This document shows, one piece after another, positions 7,765-17,736 of a stretch of DNA of 64,000 nt (its first letter is position 1; every line of letters begins with the position of its first letter). The position numbers and the translations under genes are program-made. The notes beneath the pieces are model-generated. The model was not told the DNA's origin, did not search any database, and was given only the letters and a program-made list of their open reading frames with translations. This stretch comes from UBA12077 sp963665525 (GTDB lineage: Bacteria > Bacteroidota > Bacteroidia > Bacteroidales > UBA12077). The stretch lies in assembly GCA_963665525.1 (NCBI GenBank), contig OY762280.1:1612001-1676000 (forward strand), in the 5' to 3' direction.

Positions 7765-9765
7765 TTAATTGTTTTTTTTCATGGTATAATCTTTTACAAT
7801 TTGAAGCAGTTCATCAGCATCAATTGGTTTTGACAGGTAATTATCGCAACCAACAGCCATAGCTTCATCTCTATCCTTATCCATAGCATATGCGGTTTGT
7901 GCAATAACAGGCAAATTCGGTTTTATTTTTTTAATTGCTCTTGTAGCTTCATATCCATTCATTATTGGCATCTTAATGTCCATTAAAACTAAATCAATAT
8001 TAGGATCAGACTTACATATATCAACTGTTTCAACTCCATCTTTTGTTCGAATAACATTCACATTTAAATCAGAAATTACTTCTAAAACATAGAAATAATT
8101 TACATCCTCGTCCTCTGCAATAAGAACAGTAAAGTCATTTGATTGCTCATCATTCTTAGTTAAAGCATCTTTATAAATAGGTGTATAAGGTATTGTAAAA
8201 TTAAAAATTGCCCCTTTTTGTTTCTCTGACTCAACCCATATTCGTCCTCCCAGCATCTCAACTAACTTTTTTGAAATAGATAAACCTAATCCTGTACCAC
8301 CATATTTTCTTGTATAACTATCATCTTCTTGTCTGAAACTCTCGAAAATATCTTCTTGATGACTTTTGGCTACCCCTATTCCTGTATCCTTAACATAAAA
8401 ATGCAAATGATCTTCATTAAGTCTATATCCAAATTCAACAGAACCTTTTTGAGTAAATTTAAGGGCGTTATTAATTAAATTACTTAGAATCTGTCTTAAT
8501 CTCCCTTTGTCAGTTTTTATAGTACTTGCATAATTATTAAGACCAGTATTTATTTTTAATGTAACTAACTTTTCTTGTGACTGTTGTTTATAAAAAGCAT
8601 ATAAACTCATTAATAAATCATTTATCACAACTTCCTCTTGATTTAATTTTAAGGTGCCAATCTGAATTCGTGATATATCTAGAATATCATTTACAATATT
8701 TAATAATTGTCTACTACTATCAATTACCGTTTTTGCATAAAAATTTCTTCGTTCGTCTGTTAAATTAGGTCTCATGATCATTTCTGAAAAACCAATAATT
8801 CCATTCATTGGTGTTCGAATCTCATGAGACATATTTGCTAAGAATGCAGATTTTAAACGATCACTTTCTTCTGCTCTATCTCTTGCTTTAATAAGTTCTT
8901 TTTCAATTTTTTTAAATGGAGTAACATCAGTAACTATACCTTCTAAAGCCTCTAATTTCTTATTTTTAAATATTCCTTGACCTTGTTCCTGTATCCACTT
9001 AGTTTTTCCATTAGCGCATATGATCTCATAACTTAAAGCAAATTGTTTTTTCTGTTTTAAAGCCAATTGTATTTCGTCCCAAACCACTTGCCTGTATTCA
9101 GGTTTTATTATATCAGCCCAACTTATTTTCTGATTTGATATCAGATCTTCGGCATTGTAACCTGTTAACTCTTTAACTCCATCACTAACAAACTCCATGG
9201 TCCAATCGTTATCATTATTACAACGATAAACCATTCCTTTTAAATTACTGATTAAAGTATTGAGTTTTCTTTCTCCTTCCTCGGCTTTTTCCTTAGCTTC
9301 TTCTAGTTCTGTATTTATCTCACTGATCTTTTCAAAACTCTCCTGCAGTTCCTCATTGATTGCAAGGTATTCTTCGTTGGCATTTTTTAATAAGGTTTCT
9401 GCCTTTTTCTTTTCTGTAATATTTCTTATGATAACAAGAACTTCATCTTTTGTGCTAGGCACCATTCTTGTATCAAACCATTCTTCCTTATTGTCAACAA
9501 TTAACCTATAATCGTAAATTTCAATTTCATTTGTTGCTAGAACTAATCGTAGTTTTTCTTTCGTTTGTTCATACAGTTCTTTAGGAAGGATATCTTTTGC
9601 TTTTGAACCAATTATTTTACTGGGAGGTAATAACAATACACTTTCATCCTGAACATAACAATCAACAAAAACCATATCCTTATTTATACGAAAAAAGATA
9701 TCAGGCAAGGCTTTTAATATAGCTTGATTTCTAGCTTCTAATTCGATTAGCTTATCCTGTTTCAT
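7765..9765 (-). CDS. Hybrid histidine kinase, PAS-PAS-HisKA-HATPase-receiver
   Basis: Cytoplasmic two-component hybrid kinase of 666 residues from the ATG at 9765; the longer frame adds an unlikely N-terminus. Parts in order: PAS (about 15-125), coiled coil, PAS/PAC (about 180-300, with WTMEFVSDGVKELTGYN), dimerisation and phospho-acceptor domain with the H-box FLANMSHEIRTPMNGIIGFS near residue 314, ATPase domain with N-box LINNALKF and G-boxes DTGIGV and GGTGLGLSI, then a receiver domain (about 550-665) with phospho-acceptor Asp in LVLMDIKMPIMNGYEA and Lys in YLSKPID. No membrane segment is seen, so it senses an internal signal. No separate response regulator is adjacent. Confidence 0.92.
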   Translation of the reverse strand: MKQDKLIELEARNQAILKALPDIFFRINKDMVFVDCYVQDESVLLLPPSKIIGSKAKDILPKELYEQTKEKLRLVLATNEIEIYDYRLIVDNKEEWFDTRMVPSTKDEVLVIIRNITEKKKAETLLKNANEEYLAINEELQESFEKISEINTELEEAKEKAEEGERKLNTLISNLKGMVYRCNNDNDWTMEFVSDGVKELTGYNAEDLISNQKISWADIIKPEYRQVVWDEIQLALKQKKQFALSYEIICANGKTKWIQEQGQGIFKNKKLEALEGIVTDVTPFKKIEKELIKARDRAEESDRLKSAFLANMSHEIRTPMNGIIGFSEMIMRPNLTDERRNFYAKTVIDSSRQLLNIVNDILDISRIQIGTLKLNQEEVVINDLLMSLYAFYKQQSQEKLVTLKINTGLNNYASTIKTDKGRLRQILSNLINNALKFTQKGSVEFGYRLNEDHLHFYVKDTGIGVAKSHQEDIFESFRQEDDSYTRKYGGTGLGLSISKKLVEMLGGRIWVESEKQKGAIFNFTIPYTPIYKDALTKNDEQSNDFTVLIAEDEDVNYFYVLEVISDLNVNVIRTKDGVETVDICKSDPNIDLVLMDIKMPIMNGYEATRAIKKIKPNLPVIAQTAYAMDKDRDEAMAVGCDNYLSKPIDADELLQIVKDYTMKKNN

Positions 9766-9880
9766 ATAATTCACAATAATTAAAAGATAGCTACACAAGT
9801 TAGTATTATTTTTGTACTTGATAAAGCTAATTTTATTACGAATTAAAATTTAGAATAAATCTAATTTCAATAATAAATTA

Positions 9881-10534
9881 CTATATAGTATAATTATAGA
9901 TTGCAATCCAATGGCAAACACTACCGGCAATAACCATTAAGTGCCAGATTAGATGACTAAATTTTATCTTTTCCATTTTATAAAATAAAACACCCAAAGT
10001 ATAACATCCTCCTCCAATAAAAATAAATCCTATACCCATAGGATGCATATTTTTATATAATGGTATTAGAAACATTAATAACAACCAACCCATAATAATA
10101 TAGGCTATGATATAAAATAGAGCTACTCCTTTTTCAAATTTATTAGGAATGAATATCTTAAGTAAAACTCCTGTTAATGCTAATCCCCATTCAATACCAA
10201 ACATAACCCATCCCCAATCGTGTCGGATAACAACCAAAGCAATAGGTGTATATGTTGCTGCAATAAAAAGAAAGATTGCAATCTGATCGAAATTATGAAA
10301 GAAATCTTTTGCCTTGGTTCCAAAAGGTAGAGAATGATTAAAGGTTGAAGATAAATACATTAAGACTAAAAATGATCCATAAATAACATAACTTACAACA
10401 TGCCATACTGTGCCATATCGTACCGAAACAACAGCCATTAAAACCAAACCAACGATACCAAATGCAGCTCCTAATCCATGTGAAATAGAATGCGCAATTT
10501 CTTCTCCTTTTGTAAAACGATTATTTTCTTGCAT
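9881..10534 (-). CDS. trhA: Hemolysin III / TrhA family membrane protein
   Basis: Seven-helix membrane protein of the PAQR/hemolysin-III superfamily (217 residues). Conserved features are EEIAHSISHGLGA at the N-terminus, SSTFNHSLPF before FHNFDQIAIFLFIAATYTP, and a C-terminal LIWHLMVIAGSVCHWIAIY; the histidines and serine are the predicted metal site. The ATG at 10534 is preferred over an upstream TTG at 10555. Bacterial TrhA has been linked to membrane-energetics homeostasis; the haemolysin name is historical. Single gene, not clearly co-transcribed with abgT because a terminator lies between them. Confidence 0.92.
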   Translation of the reverse strand: MQENNRFTKGEEIAHSISHGLGAAFGIVGLVLMAVVSVRYGTVWHVVSYVIYGSFLVLMYLSSTFNHSLPFGTKAKDFFHNFDQIAIFLFIAATYTPIALVVIRHDWGWVMFGIEWGLALTGVLLKIFIPNKFEKGVALFYIIAYIIMGWLLLMFLIPLYKNMHPMGIGFIFIGGGCYTLGVLFYKMEKIKFSHLIWHLMVIAGSVCHWIAIYNYTI

Positions 10535-10583
10535 CTTTCGAATTTTATACTTCAAAAGTCAGAAAAGTTATTTTAATATCAAA

Positions 10584-10610
10584 TAAAAAAGCACAGAATT
10601 AATCTGTGCT
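10584..10610 (-). terminator. Intrinsic terminator of abgT
   Basis: Arms AGCACAGA (10590-10597) and TCTGTGCT (10603-10610) with a 5-base loop, followed on the minus strand by a run of T residues. It lies 22 bases past the abgT stop. Confidence 0.8.
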
Positions 10611-10631
10611 CTAAGCAAATCTACTTATATA

Positions 10632-12140
10632 TTATAAATGAATCCCAGCCCCAGGTCCTAATGGCATACCCGTTAATAACCATACAATTAATAATATCAC
10701 CCAACCAAGAAAAAATACTATTGAATATGGAAGCATCGTGGCCACTAATGTTCCAATACCAGCCTTACTATCATATTTTTGAAAGTATACTATGATTAAT
10801 GCAAAAAAGCTCATCATTGGTGATATAATATTGGTGACACTATCTCCTATTCTATAGATCACCTGTGTTAATTCGGGTGTATATCCTAAAAACATAAACA
10901 TTGGAACAAATATTGGAGCAAGAAGAGCCCATTTTGCAGATGCGCTTCCCATAACCAGATTAATTGTTCCTGCAAATATTACAAACATAATAGCTAAAGG
11001 AACCAAGCCAAGATTTAAGCTCTGAATAAAATTTGCACCATTAATAGCTAATATGATCCCTAGATTACTCCAATTAAAATATTCAACAAACTGTGCTGCA
11101 AAAAATACCAATACTAAGTATGAAGCCATCGTTTTCATGGATTCAGCCATACCTTTCATAACATCAGAATCGTTTTTATACTTTCCTGTTACGACCCCAT
11201 AAATTATCCCCATTAAACCTGCAACTAAGAATAGTATTGCAACTACTCCTTTTAATACTGGTGATTTTAAGAAAGATCCATCTGTTCCTCTTAATATGCC
11301 ATTCTCTGGTATTAGTCCTATAAGTGTTAATACGATAAATACTACAAATACCCACATTGATCTTTTAATCCCTTTTTTCTCAATCGGTGTTAAACGAGAA
11401 ATTTCTTCTTTCTCTGTATGTTTCTCATTATATGCCCCTAATCGTGGGATAATAATTTTTTCGGTAACCCAAGTTCCTAATATTGCAATTAGAAAAGTTG
11501 AAACCACTAAAAAATAATAGTTAGCAGTTGGATTTACATGATATGCAGAGTCCACCAAATGGGCAGCTTCTTCTGATAAGCCAGCAAGTAGTGGATCTAT
11601 TGTTCCCAATACTAAATTAGCAGAATACCCACCTGAAACACCGGCAAATGCTGCTGCCATACCTGCAATCGGATTACGACCAATAGCTATAAAAATTGTT
11701 CCTGCCAATGGAACCAGGAGTACATAACCAACGCTTGAAGCTAAATTTGATAATATTCCTGCTAAGACTATTATAAATGTCAAATATTTCTCTGGAGAAT
11801 ATAAAACCAAACTACGAATTAGAACAGCTATAAGTCCTGAATTTTCAGCTAGTCCAATACCTAACATTGCTACTATTACAATTCCCAATGGTGCAAAACT
11901 GGTAAAGTTGTTTACCATTTCTGTTAAAATCATATGTACACCATCGCGCGATAATAAATTTACAGCTTCAAATACTTCTCCAGTTCCAGGATGAACTGCT
12001 GACGAACCTAATGCAGAAAATATTGCCGACAATACCAAGATCGTTACTGCAAATAAACCGAAAAGTGTTGCAGGATGTGGCAAAGCATTTCCTACTTTTT
12101 CTACTCCATTTAAAAATATAGCTATAGGACTTCTTTTCAT
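10632..12140 (-). CDS. abgT: AbgT-family transporter
   Basis: 502-residue inner-membrane transporter of the AbgT family, named for p-aminobenzoyl-glutamate uptake in E. coli; some relatives export sulfonamides or move other small carboxylates. It starts with GVEKVGNALPHPATLFGLFA, the hallmark N-terminus. It contains AGVSGGYSANLVLGTIDPLLAGLSEEAA near residues 170-195, and a C-terminal SASAKWALLAPIFVPMFMFL with RIGDSVTNIISPMMSFFALI, both in the substrate/sodium-binding core. About nine hydrophobic segments are visible. Length is normal. It is followed by a strong terminator and so is monocistronic. The actual substrate cannot be read from sequence. Confidence 0.92.
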   Translation of the reverse strand: MKRSPIAIFLNGVEKVGNALPHPATLFGLFAVTILVLSAIFSALGSSAVHPGTGEVFEAVNLLSRDGVHMILTEMVNNFTSFAPLGIVIVAMLGIGLAENSGLIAVLIRSLVLYSPEKYLTFIIVLAGILSNLASSVGYVLLVPLAGTIFIAIGRNPIAGMAAAFAGVSGGYSANLVLGTIDPLLAGLSEEAAHLVDSAYHVNPTANYYFLVVSTFLIAILGTWVTEKIIIPRLGAYNEKHTEKEEISRLTPIEKKGIKRSMWVFVVFIVLTLIGLIPENGILRGTDGSFLKSPVLKGVVAILFLVAGLMGIIYGVVTGKYKNDSDVMKGMAESMKTMASYLVLVFFAAQFVEYFNWSNLGIILAINGANFIQSLNLGLVPLAIMFVIFAGTINLVMGSASAKWALLAPIFVPMFMFLGYTPELTQVIYRIGDSVTNIISPMMSFFALIIVYFQKYDSKAGIGTLVATMLPYSIVFFLGWVILLIVWLLTGMPLGPGAGIHL

Positions 12141-12267
12141 AATTCATTCATTTTTTTAAAAGCTTCGAAAATATAAGATTATTAAATACAATCAAAGTTT
12201 AAATTGTTATTTATTAAACTATGTAATTATGAAAAATGTTTAATATATCACTTTAATGTTGATATAT

Positions 12268-14259
12268 TTAATTTACATGAAGAATTCGTGGTATTGTAAA
12301 TTTAAATGTAGATCCTATTTCTAACTCACTTTCTATCCATATTTTGCCTCCATGTTTTTCGACAAACTCTTTGCATAAAATGAGTCCTAAACCACTTCCT
12401 TTTTCTTTATTTGTACCTGGTTTAGAATATATTTTATCAATCTTAAACATGTTTTTGATTTCTTCTTCCGACATACCAATTCCAGTATCCTTAACAGCAA
12501 TTTCTACAAGTTGATCATCTTTTCTGGAGCTAATTGAAACCATACCGTTTCTATGAGTAAACTTAACCGCATTATTAATTAAGTTCCTAAGTATAGTTTT
12601 TAGTAAGTTTTCATCGGCTATTAAATGGAAGCTTTCTGAAATATCATTAATCACATCAATATCTTTAAATTGACTTTGATCATCAATATCTTCAATACAT
12701 CGTTTAACAACTTTGTGTAAGTTAATTTTACTAGGTTCAAATAATATTTTATCGGTTTGTGATTGCGACCATTTTAATAAATTCTCAAGCAAATTATAAC
12801 CATTCAGCGATGTATTATAAATTACATTTAATTGTTGATGAATTTCATCCTGACCATACTCTCTAAAGTCAGTTCGTAACATATCTGAATAACCAATTAA
12901 AGTATTAAATGGATTTTTTAAATCATGTGCAATAATAGAAAAGAACTTATCTTTGGTGTTATTAGCTTCCTCAAGCTTATTAGCATATTCTATTGTTTTC
13001 TGCGTTCTTTTTTCAACAAGCACTTCTAACTCCTGATTCATTCTTTCCAGCTTTTCTGAACTATCTAATGCCAAATGATAAAGTTTAGAATGATCTATTG
13101 CTAATATGATAAAAGTTATCAGATTAATACCAAATACGGTTATAGGAGTAAGCAATACAAAAGGCTTAATCTTTAAAATTGCAAAATAGTAACCATCATA
13201 AAAGCCTGCAAAAATATTGATAAAGAAAATAGTAAAAAGCATTCCTGACCTTGTATCTTTATCTCGAATGAAGAATAATAAGGTTAAAATCATTAAAATA
13301 AGATTACCAGCAAATAAAGAAATTAATGGATAAGTATTATATATTTTTATGGTACCTTCAATCGAGGAAGGTAATAATACCATTATAAAAGAAGGAATGT
13401 AAATAATTAAAAGGACCAGCTTTATTATTCTCTTTTTCTTAAAAAGTTCTGTGTAATCTAATAAAAAACAAATTCCAACATAAATAAATAATGGAAATCC
13501 TGTACGTGCTATTTTCTCTAAAATAAAGGTATGTGAAAAATCGTATGAAAATATGTTATTAATATAACTAAATACAAAAAACAGGTTCATAAGAGCAACA
13601 AATAAAAAATGCTGCTTTTGATATTCCTTTCTAGTTAAATATGTTATAAGGAAAAACAAAAAGAAAACTAAGCCACATAATGATAAAGCCGACAATAACT
13701 TAGGGCCAACTAAATTTCTATAAAAAACATATTTACTCGCATCTCTTGAATTTGACACAAACAAATGTGGTAAAGGACTTATCTCTCCTTCTCTTGGATA
13801 GAGTTGAATAGCAATTTCATTATCTAAACTGTAATTTATCTTATCATTTGGTATTAATATCTTTTCTGAATAATGTATTCTATTGGTATAGCCATTTTTA
13901 TAATTCCCACGAATCGCAATTTGATTTTGGTTAAAATAAAATTGACAAGGATATTCAGATGGTAAAACAACTAAATAAATATCTTGATTCATATAGGAGC
14001 TATCAATATTTAATTTAGCTCTTAAGGTTATCATTCGATCATCGTCAGGCCATTCATATGGCAATTCACCATATTTATACTTGGTAAAGTGCAAATCATG
14101 CAGATCTCCATCGATAAATTTTCCTTCTACTAAGTTACTCTCAAGAATATAAAACTGGAGATCAGTTCTAGGAAATACCGGCTTATTATCTTCTTGTGAT
14201 AAGCCAAAACTATATGTAAAAATAACAATGGTTATTATAAAAAATACCTTCTTATACAT
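12268..14259 (-). CDS. 7TMR-DISM sensor histidine kinase
   Basis: 663-residue membrane kinase. A signal peptide (ending TYSFGLSQ) is followed by a beta-rich periplasmic domain (about 25-175) of the 7TMR-DISM extracellular type, seven membrane helices (about 185-395), a short coiled coil, HisKA with the H-box FFSIIAHDLKNPFNTLIGYS (His near 441), and a HATPase domain (about 545-660) with NLINNAVKFTH, DTGIGMS and KGSGLGLILCKEFVEKHGG. All catalytic boxes are intact. The periplasmic domain often binds carbohydrate-like or other small ligands, which is an inference from the family. No partner response regulator is adjacent. Confidence 0.92.
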   Translation of the reverse strand: MYKKVFFIITIVIFTYSFGLSQEDNKPVFPRTDLQFYILESNLVEGKFIDGDLHDLHFTKYKYGELPYEWPDDDRMITLRAKLNIDSSYMNQDIYLVVLPSEYPCQFYFNQNQIAIRGNYKNGYTNRIHYSEKILIPNDKINYSLDNEIAIQLYPREGEISPLPHLFVSNSRDASKYVFYRNLVGPKLLSALSLCGLVFFLFFLITYLTRKEYQKQHFLFVALMNLFFVFSYINNIFSYDFSHTFILEKIARTGFPLFIYVGICFLLDYTELFKKKRIIKLVLLIIYIPSFIMVLLPSSIEGTIKIYNTYPLISLFAGNLILMILTLLFFIRDKDTRSGMLFTIFFINIFAGFYDGYYFAILKIKPFVLLTPITVFGINLITFIILAIDHSKLYHLALDSSEKLERMNQELEVLVEKRTQKTIEYANKLEEANNTKDKFFSIIAHDLKNPFNTLIGYSDMLRTDFREYGQDEIHQQLNVIYNTSLNGYNLLENLLKWSQSQTDKILFEPSKINLHKVVKRCIEDIDDQSQFKDIDVINDISESFHLIADENLLKTILRNLINNAVKFTHRNGMVSISSRKDDQLVEIAVKDTGIGMSEEEIKNMFKIDKIYSKPGTNKEKGSGLGLILCKEFVEKHGGKIWIESELEIGSTFKFTIPRILHVN

Positions 14260-14338
14260 ACCAAAGATTTAAAATGCAGCCTAAAGTTAATAATATAAAC
14301 AACAATCACAAGAAATTAAAATACTGACTTCTAAATAT

Positions 14339-14366
14339 AAAAGGCGCAATTTTCTATTACGCCTTT
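14339..14366 (-). terminator. Intrinsic terminator after the saccharopine-dehydrogenase-like gene
   Basis: AAAGGCG (14340-14346) pairs with CGCCTTT (14360-14366), with a mismatched extension into the loop. On the minus strand the hairpin is followed by a T-rich tail. It lies directly after the stop at 14380. Confidence 0.7.
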
Positions 14367-14379
14367 CAGTATTAAATAG

Positions 14380-15516
14380 TTAAATATCTTTTTCGGTTTT
14401 TATGTAATTTATATTTCTTTTGTTCAGATAATCAATAATATATTCGAAACACTCTGGTTTTTCACCAACTAACTCAGGTGGAAAAACTCCTCTTTCGTTA
14501 AATACTTTATCTAAAACCATATTAGCTGCTGCAGTAGCTGTAAAGCCAGTTGTTCTAGCCATTGATGATATTTTTTCTATTTTGTCAAATTCATCATATA
14601 AATCATATACAATTTCTTTTCTAATATTATTCTCAACACCTTTTAGCACAATTCGCATTATAGTAAACTCCTCATCTTCTGGCTTTAACTTCCATGCATT
14701 AAATAAAATCTCAGAAGTGATATCAAATGGTATAAATTCTTTCCCCTTTACTTTCAGAGGTTCTTCATTAAGGAATCCTGCTGCTTTAAGAGCTTGTATC
14801 ATTTTAATATGCCCGGGATAACGCAAGGTTTTCTCTTTCATGTTTGGGATATTATTTAAAGTATAAATTAAAGAACGCAAGCCATCGGAGTTGAATGCTT
14901 CTAACGTTCCTACATTATCAAATTCAATCAACTCTGTATCACTCATTGCAGGTTTAATAACCTCAACACCATTTTCGACATAACGTGCCGGGCGCGTATA
15001 TTCCTCAATTACATCGCAAGGTGAAAACGGGGCTTTATATTCGAAAGGAAATGTTCTTATTTTTGGTAACCCGCCAACCATATATTCAAAATAATCGATC
15101 TTCATTGTTTTATTATGATAACCAGCAAATATATTTGGCATTCCGGGAGCAACACCACAATCCATAATAACGGTTACACCATATTCCTTTGCCATATCAT
15201 CAATATCTAAAACTCCTTCAGGTAAAAAAGAAATATCAATTAAATCCCTTTTATTTCGTATTACATTTTTCATGGTTTGAAGTCCCAAGAATCCCGGAAC
15301 TGCAGATATTACCAAATCAAAATCTTTAATTAATTCTCCTAATTTTGTATTGTCAGTAACATCAAAAATTTCTGTTTCAATTTGATAATTGTCTGATAGA
15401 AAGTCCAATGATTCTTTGTCAACATCTACAGATTTTACTCTATGCTCTTTTGATAAATCGATAGCCATAGCCTTACCAACCATGCCTGCTCCAAGTATGA
15501 TTATATTCTTCATCAT
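14380..15516 (-). CDS. Saccharopine dehydrogenase family oxidoreductase
   Basis: 378-residue NAD(P)-dependent enzyme with an N-terminal Rossmann fold (NIIILGAGMVGKAMAIDLS) and an acidic residue at the end of the second strand (VKSVDVD). The central DCGVAPGMPNIFAG motif is typical of the lysine 6-dehydrogenase/saccharopine-reductase group. The C-terminal part (ARTTGFTATAAANMVLDK) is also conserved in this family. Two adjacent ATG codons (15516 and 15513) are equally possible starts. The family includes lysine-catabolic and carboxynorspermidine-forming enzymes; no neighbour helps to choose. It forms a single transcription unit with its own terminator. Cytoplasmic. Confidence 0.85.
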   Translation of the reverse strand: MMKNIIILGAGMVGKAMAIDLSKEHRVKSVDVDKESLDFLSDNYQIETEIFDVTDNTKLGELIKDFDLVISAVPGFLGLQTMKNVIRNKRDLIDISFLPEGVLDIDDMAKEYGVTVIMDCGVAPGMPNIFAGYHNKTMKIDYFEYMVGGLPKIRTFPFEYKAPFSPCDVIEEYTRPARYVENGVEVIKPAMSDTELIEFDNVGTLEAFNSDGLRSLIYTLNNIPNMKEKTLRYPGHIKMIQALKAAGFLNEEPLKVKGKEFIPFDITSEILFNAWKLKPEDEEFTIMRIVLKGVENNIRKEIVYDLYDEFDKIEKISSMARTTGFTATAAANMVLDKVFNERGVFPPELVGEKPECFEYIIDYLNKRNINYIKTEKDI

Positions 15517-15707
15517 TTTTCTTTTAATAATTAATAATGTAGTAAATAAACAAACGAAAACTAATTTACAGATATGCTATCGTTATAATCCTGTGAAGCG
15601 ATTTAAAAATCTAACTATATTTTCTTTTTGAAGTGTCATTAAGTCCAAAGTTAACAATATTTTAATGATCCTTAAAAAATATTGATTGATTTACCAATGA
15701 TTCTTTC

Positions 15708-15738
15708 TTGTAAATAAACGATTGATATAATATCTTTA
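15708..15738 (+). promoter_or_regulatory. Bacteroidota-type promoter for the FISUMP gene
   Basis: TATCTTTA at 15731-15738 matches the -7 consensus TAnnTTTG except for the last base, and TTG at 15708-15710 sits 20 bases upstream in the -33 position. The predicted transcript would start about 25 bases before the ATG. Confidence 0.5.
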
Positions 15739-15768
15739 TAATTCTTTTTTTAATCACTAAAAATTAAA

Positions 15769-17595
15769 ATGATGAAATATCTTATTAGTTTAATGTTTTG
15801 TTTTTCAATACTTCATGTAAATGCACAAAGTATTGATAATTTAAAAATTGAACAATCTGGTGGAGAAATTAACCTGCACTATGATTTAACAGGAAATGTT
15901 GATGATCTATTTGCAGTTAGTATTTTTTATTCTAACAATAATACAGAATGGAATAGTATTGAAAAAATATATGGAGATGTTGGTGACAGTATAAAAACAG
16001 GAAAAGCAAAGACAGCTGTTGTTTGGGCCGATCATCTTGAAGGAATTGGTAATAAAACGTATTTTAAAGTAAAAGCAGAATATTATACAGTAGATAAAGC
16101 CAATGAGGGTAATGTAAATGATAAAAATGGTTATACGTATAATTGGATACGTTACGGAAAAAACAAATGGATGGTTCAGAACCTTAAGTCTAACAATACT
16201 GATGATAACTGTGGCGGTTTCTTTAATAATACAGATGCAAAAAAGGCTTGTCCCGAAGGGTGGAAATTACCTAGCGATGAAGATTGGATGGCTCTTGAAT
16301 CTCAGTTTGGGGTAAAGCCAGAAAAAGTAAAAGAATTTGGTTTAAGAGAAATTGATTTGACCAAACTAAATAATTCTGGTTTTATAATTGAAGAATGTAA
16401 ATACGAAGCTAACTTATATCCTAATCAAAAAGCTTTAGCTTTCTGGACAAGTACTGAAAATAAAATGCTCTACACAGGTTATTCTGAAAAGTATTTATCA
16501 AGAATTATCCGTCTTACTGAGAATAAAATTAGTAAAGAGTTAAGAAATGTATCTGAAAAACTAAATGTACGTTGTGTTCAAAGCTCTGTATATCTTGCTA
16601 GCATTGAAGCTAAAGCTGAAATATCAATTAATATGTCAACCGTTTCAGGACTTATCAATCATCCATTTACTGGTGAAAAAATTGAATGGAGATATATTGG
16701 TGATGCCATCTGGTTAATGAAAGATATAACTGGAAGTTACTATTATAAAGAAACAGATGATCGTTGCCCTGCTGGTTGGCGTTTACCCATAAAAGAAGAG
16801 TGGGAAGCTGTTTTTAATGAATACAAACCTTCTATTAAACTTGAAAATAGAAAAGAAATTCTTAGTGATAGACTTAGCGGCGAAGGTATTTGGGGTTTTA
16901 ATCTTTCCGGAAATGATTATTGGATTGACGTTAAGCATTATACATATAATACTTATTGGATTAATAATAACGACAAGGAAGATAGTAAGAAAACAATGTT
17001 ATTCCCTGGTAATAAACTTGGTCAGGCAGGATGGGTAAAAAAACAAACCAATGAAAAAGCCAAAGTAAAGTGTGTTCTTGATAATAAAGAATATATGGCT
17101 AATAAAGATGAAATTAAGAAGGGATCATTTACTGATTCTCGCGACAGTAAAGAATACGGTTTTGTTGAAATTGATAATACCGTTTGGATGTCTCAAAATC
17201 TTAATTATGACCTTGGAGAGAACAGCATGTGCCGTGATAATATAAAAACTGATTGCGAATTATTTGGCCATATGTATAATATTGAGGTTGTAGAATCAGG
17301 TTGTCCTGATGGATGGCGTTTACCAACTTCTGAAGAATGGAAGTATTTGCTAATAAACAAAGCAGCTAATAACCTTAAAATATTATATCCTTTTGGTGGT
17401 ACCGGATTTAATCTATTATTAGGTGGTGAGATGATTTATGATGAAGAAAGCAAAATGGATGTGTATACAGCTAAATATCTATTCTTTAACGGAGAAAAAC
17501 CTGGATATTATTACATTGATTCTAAGGGTAAAGTTGAATTAGGTGAGAAAGCAAAAAAGAAAGATTTTTATTATGTTCGCTGTGTAAAGAAATAA
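15769..17595 (+). CDS. Exported protein with three FISUMP modules
   Basis: 608-residue exported protein. A signal peptide (ending LHVNAQ) leads into a beta-sandwich-like N-terminal domain (about 22-110). Three copies of the Fibrobacter succinogenes major paralogous domain follow, recognisable by repeated IGDAIWLM/ NKWMVQNL/ NTVWMSQNL cores and CPEGWKLPSDEDW, CPAGWRLPIKEEW and CPDGWRLPTSEEW (near residues 162, 330 and 510). The modules have diverged strongly, so they are old duplications. FISUMP proteins are surface or secreted with C-type-lectin-like folds; ligand unknown. No type IX sorting domain is visible. Two ATG codons in tandem open the frame (15769 and 15772). Monocistronic, ending in a clear terminator. 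Confidence 0.85.
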   Translation: MMKYLISLMFCFSILHVNAQSIDNLKIEQSGGEINLHYDLTGNVDDLFAVSIFYSNNNTEWNSIEKIYGDVGDSIKTGKAKTAVVWADHLEGIGNKTYFKVKAEYYTVDKANEGNVNDKNGYTYNWIRYGKNKWMVQNLKSNNTDDNCGGFFNNTDAKKACPEGWKLPSDEDWMALESQFGVKPEKVKEFGLREIDLTKLNNSGFIIEECKYEANLYPNQKALAFWTSTENKMLYTGYSEKYLSRIIRLTENKISKELRNVSEKLNVRCVQSSVYLASIEAKAEISINMSTVSGLINHPFTGEKIEWRYIGDAIWLMKDITGSYYYKETDDRCPAGWRLPIKEEWEAVFNEYKPSIKLENRKEILSDRLSGEGIWGFNLSGNDYWIDVKHYTYNTYWINNNDKEDSKKTMLFPGNKLGQAGWVKKQTNEKAKVKCVLDNKEYMANKDEIKKGSFTDSRDSKEYGFVEIDNTVWMSQNLNYDLGENSMCRDNIKTDCELFGHMYNIEVVESGCPDGWRLPTSEEWKYLLINKAANNLKILYPFGGTGFNLLLGGEMIYDEESKMDVYTAKYLFFNGEKPGYYYIDSKGKVELGEKAKKKDFYYVRCVKK

Positions 17596-17612
17596 TTTAA
17601 TACCATATCAAT

Positions 17613-17653
17613 AAAAAGGAGCTGCATTAATCATGGAGCTCCTTTTTATATAA
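17613..17653 (+). terminator. Intrinsic terminator of the FISUMP gene
   Basis: Arms AAAAAGGAGCT (17613-17623) and AGCTCCTTTTT (17637-17647) with a 13-base loop, 17 bases past the stop codon. Confidence 0.85.
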
Positions 17654-17736
17654 TTTTTAGTTAGATAAATCGCCTTTTCTAAAAAAAGATGTTCACCTGA
17701 TTAACATTCATAATGTATGTATTATTCATAAAATTT

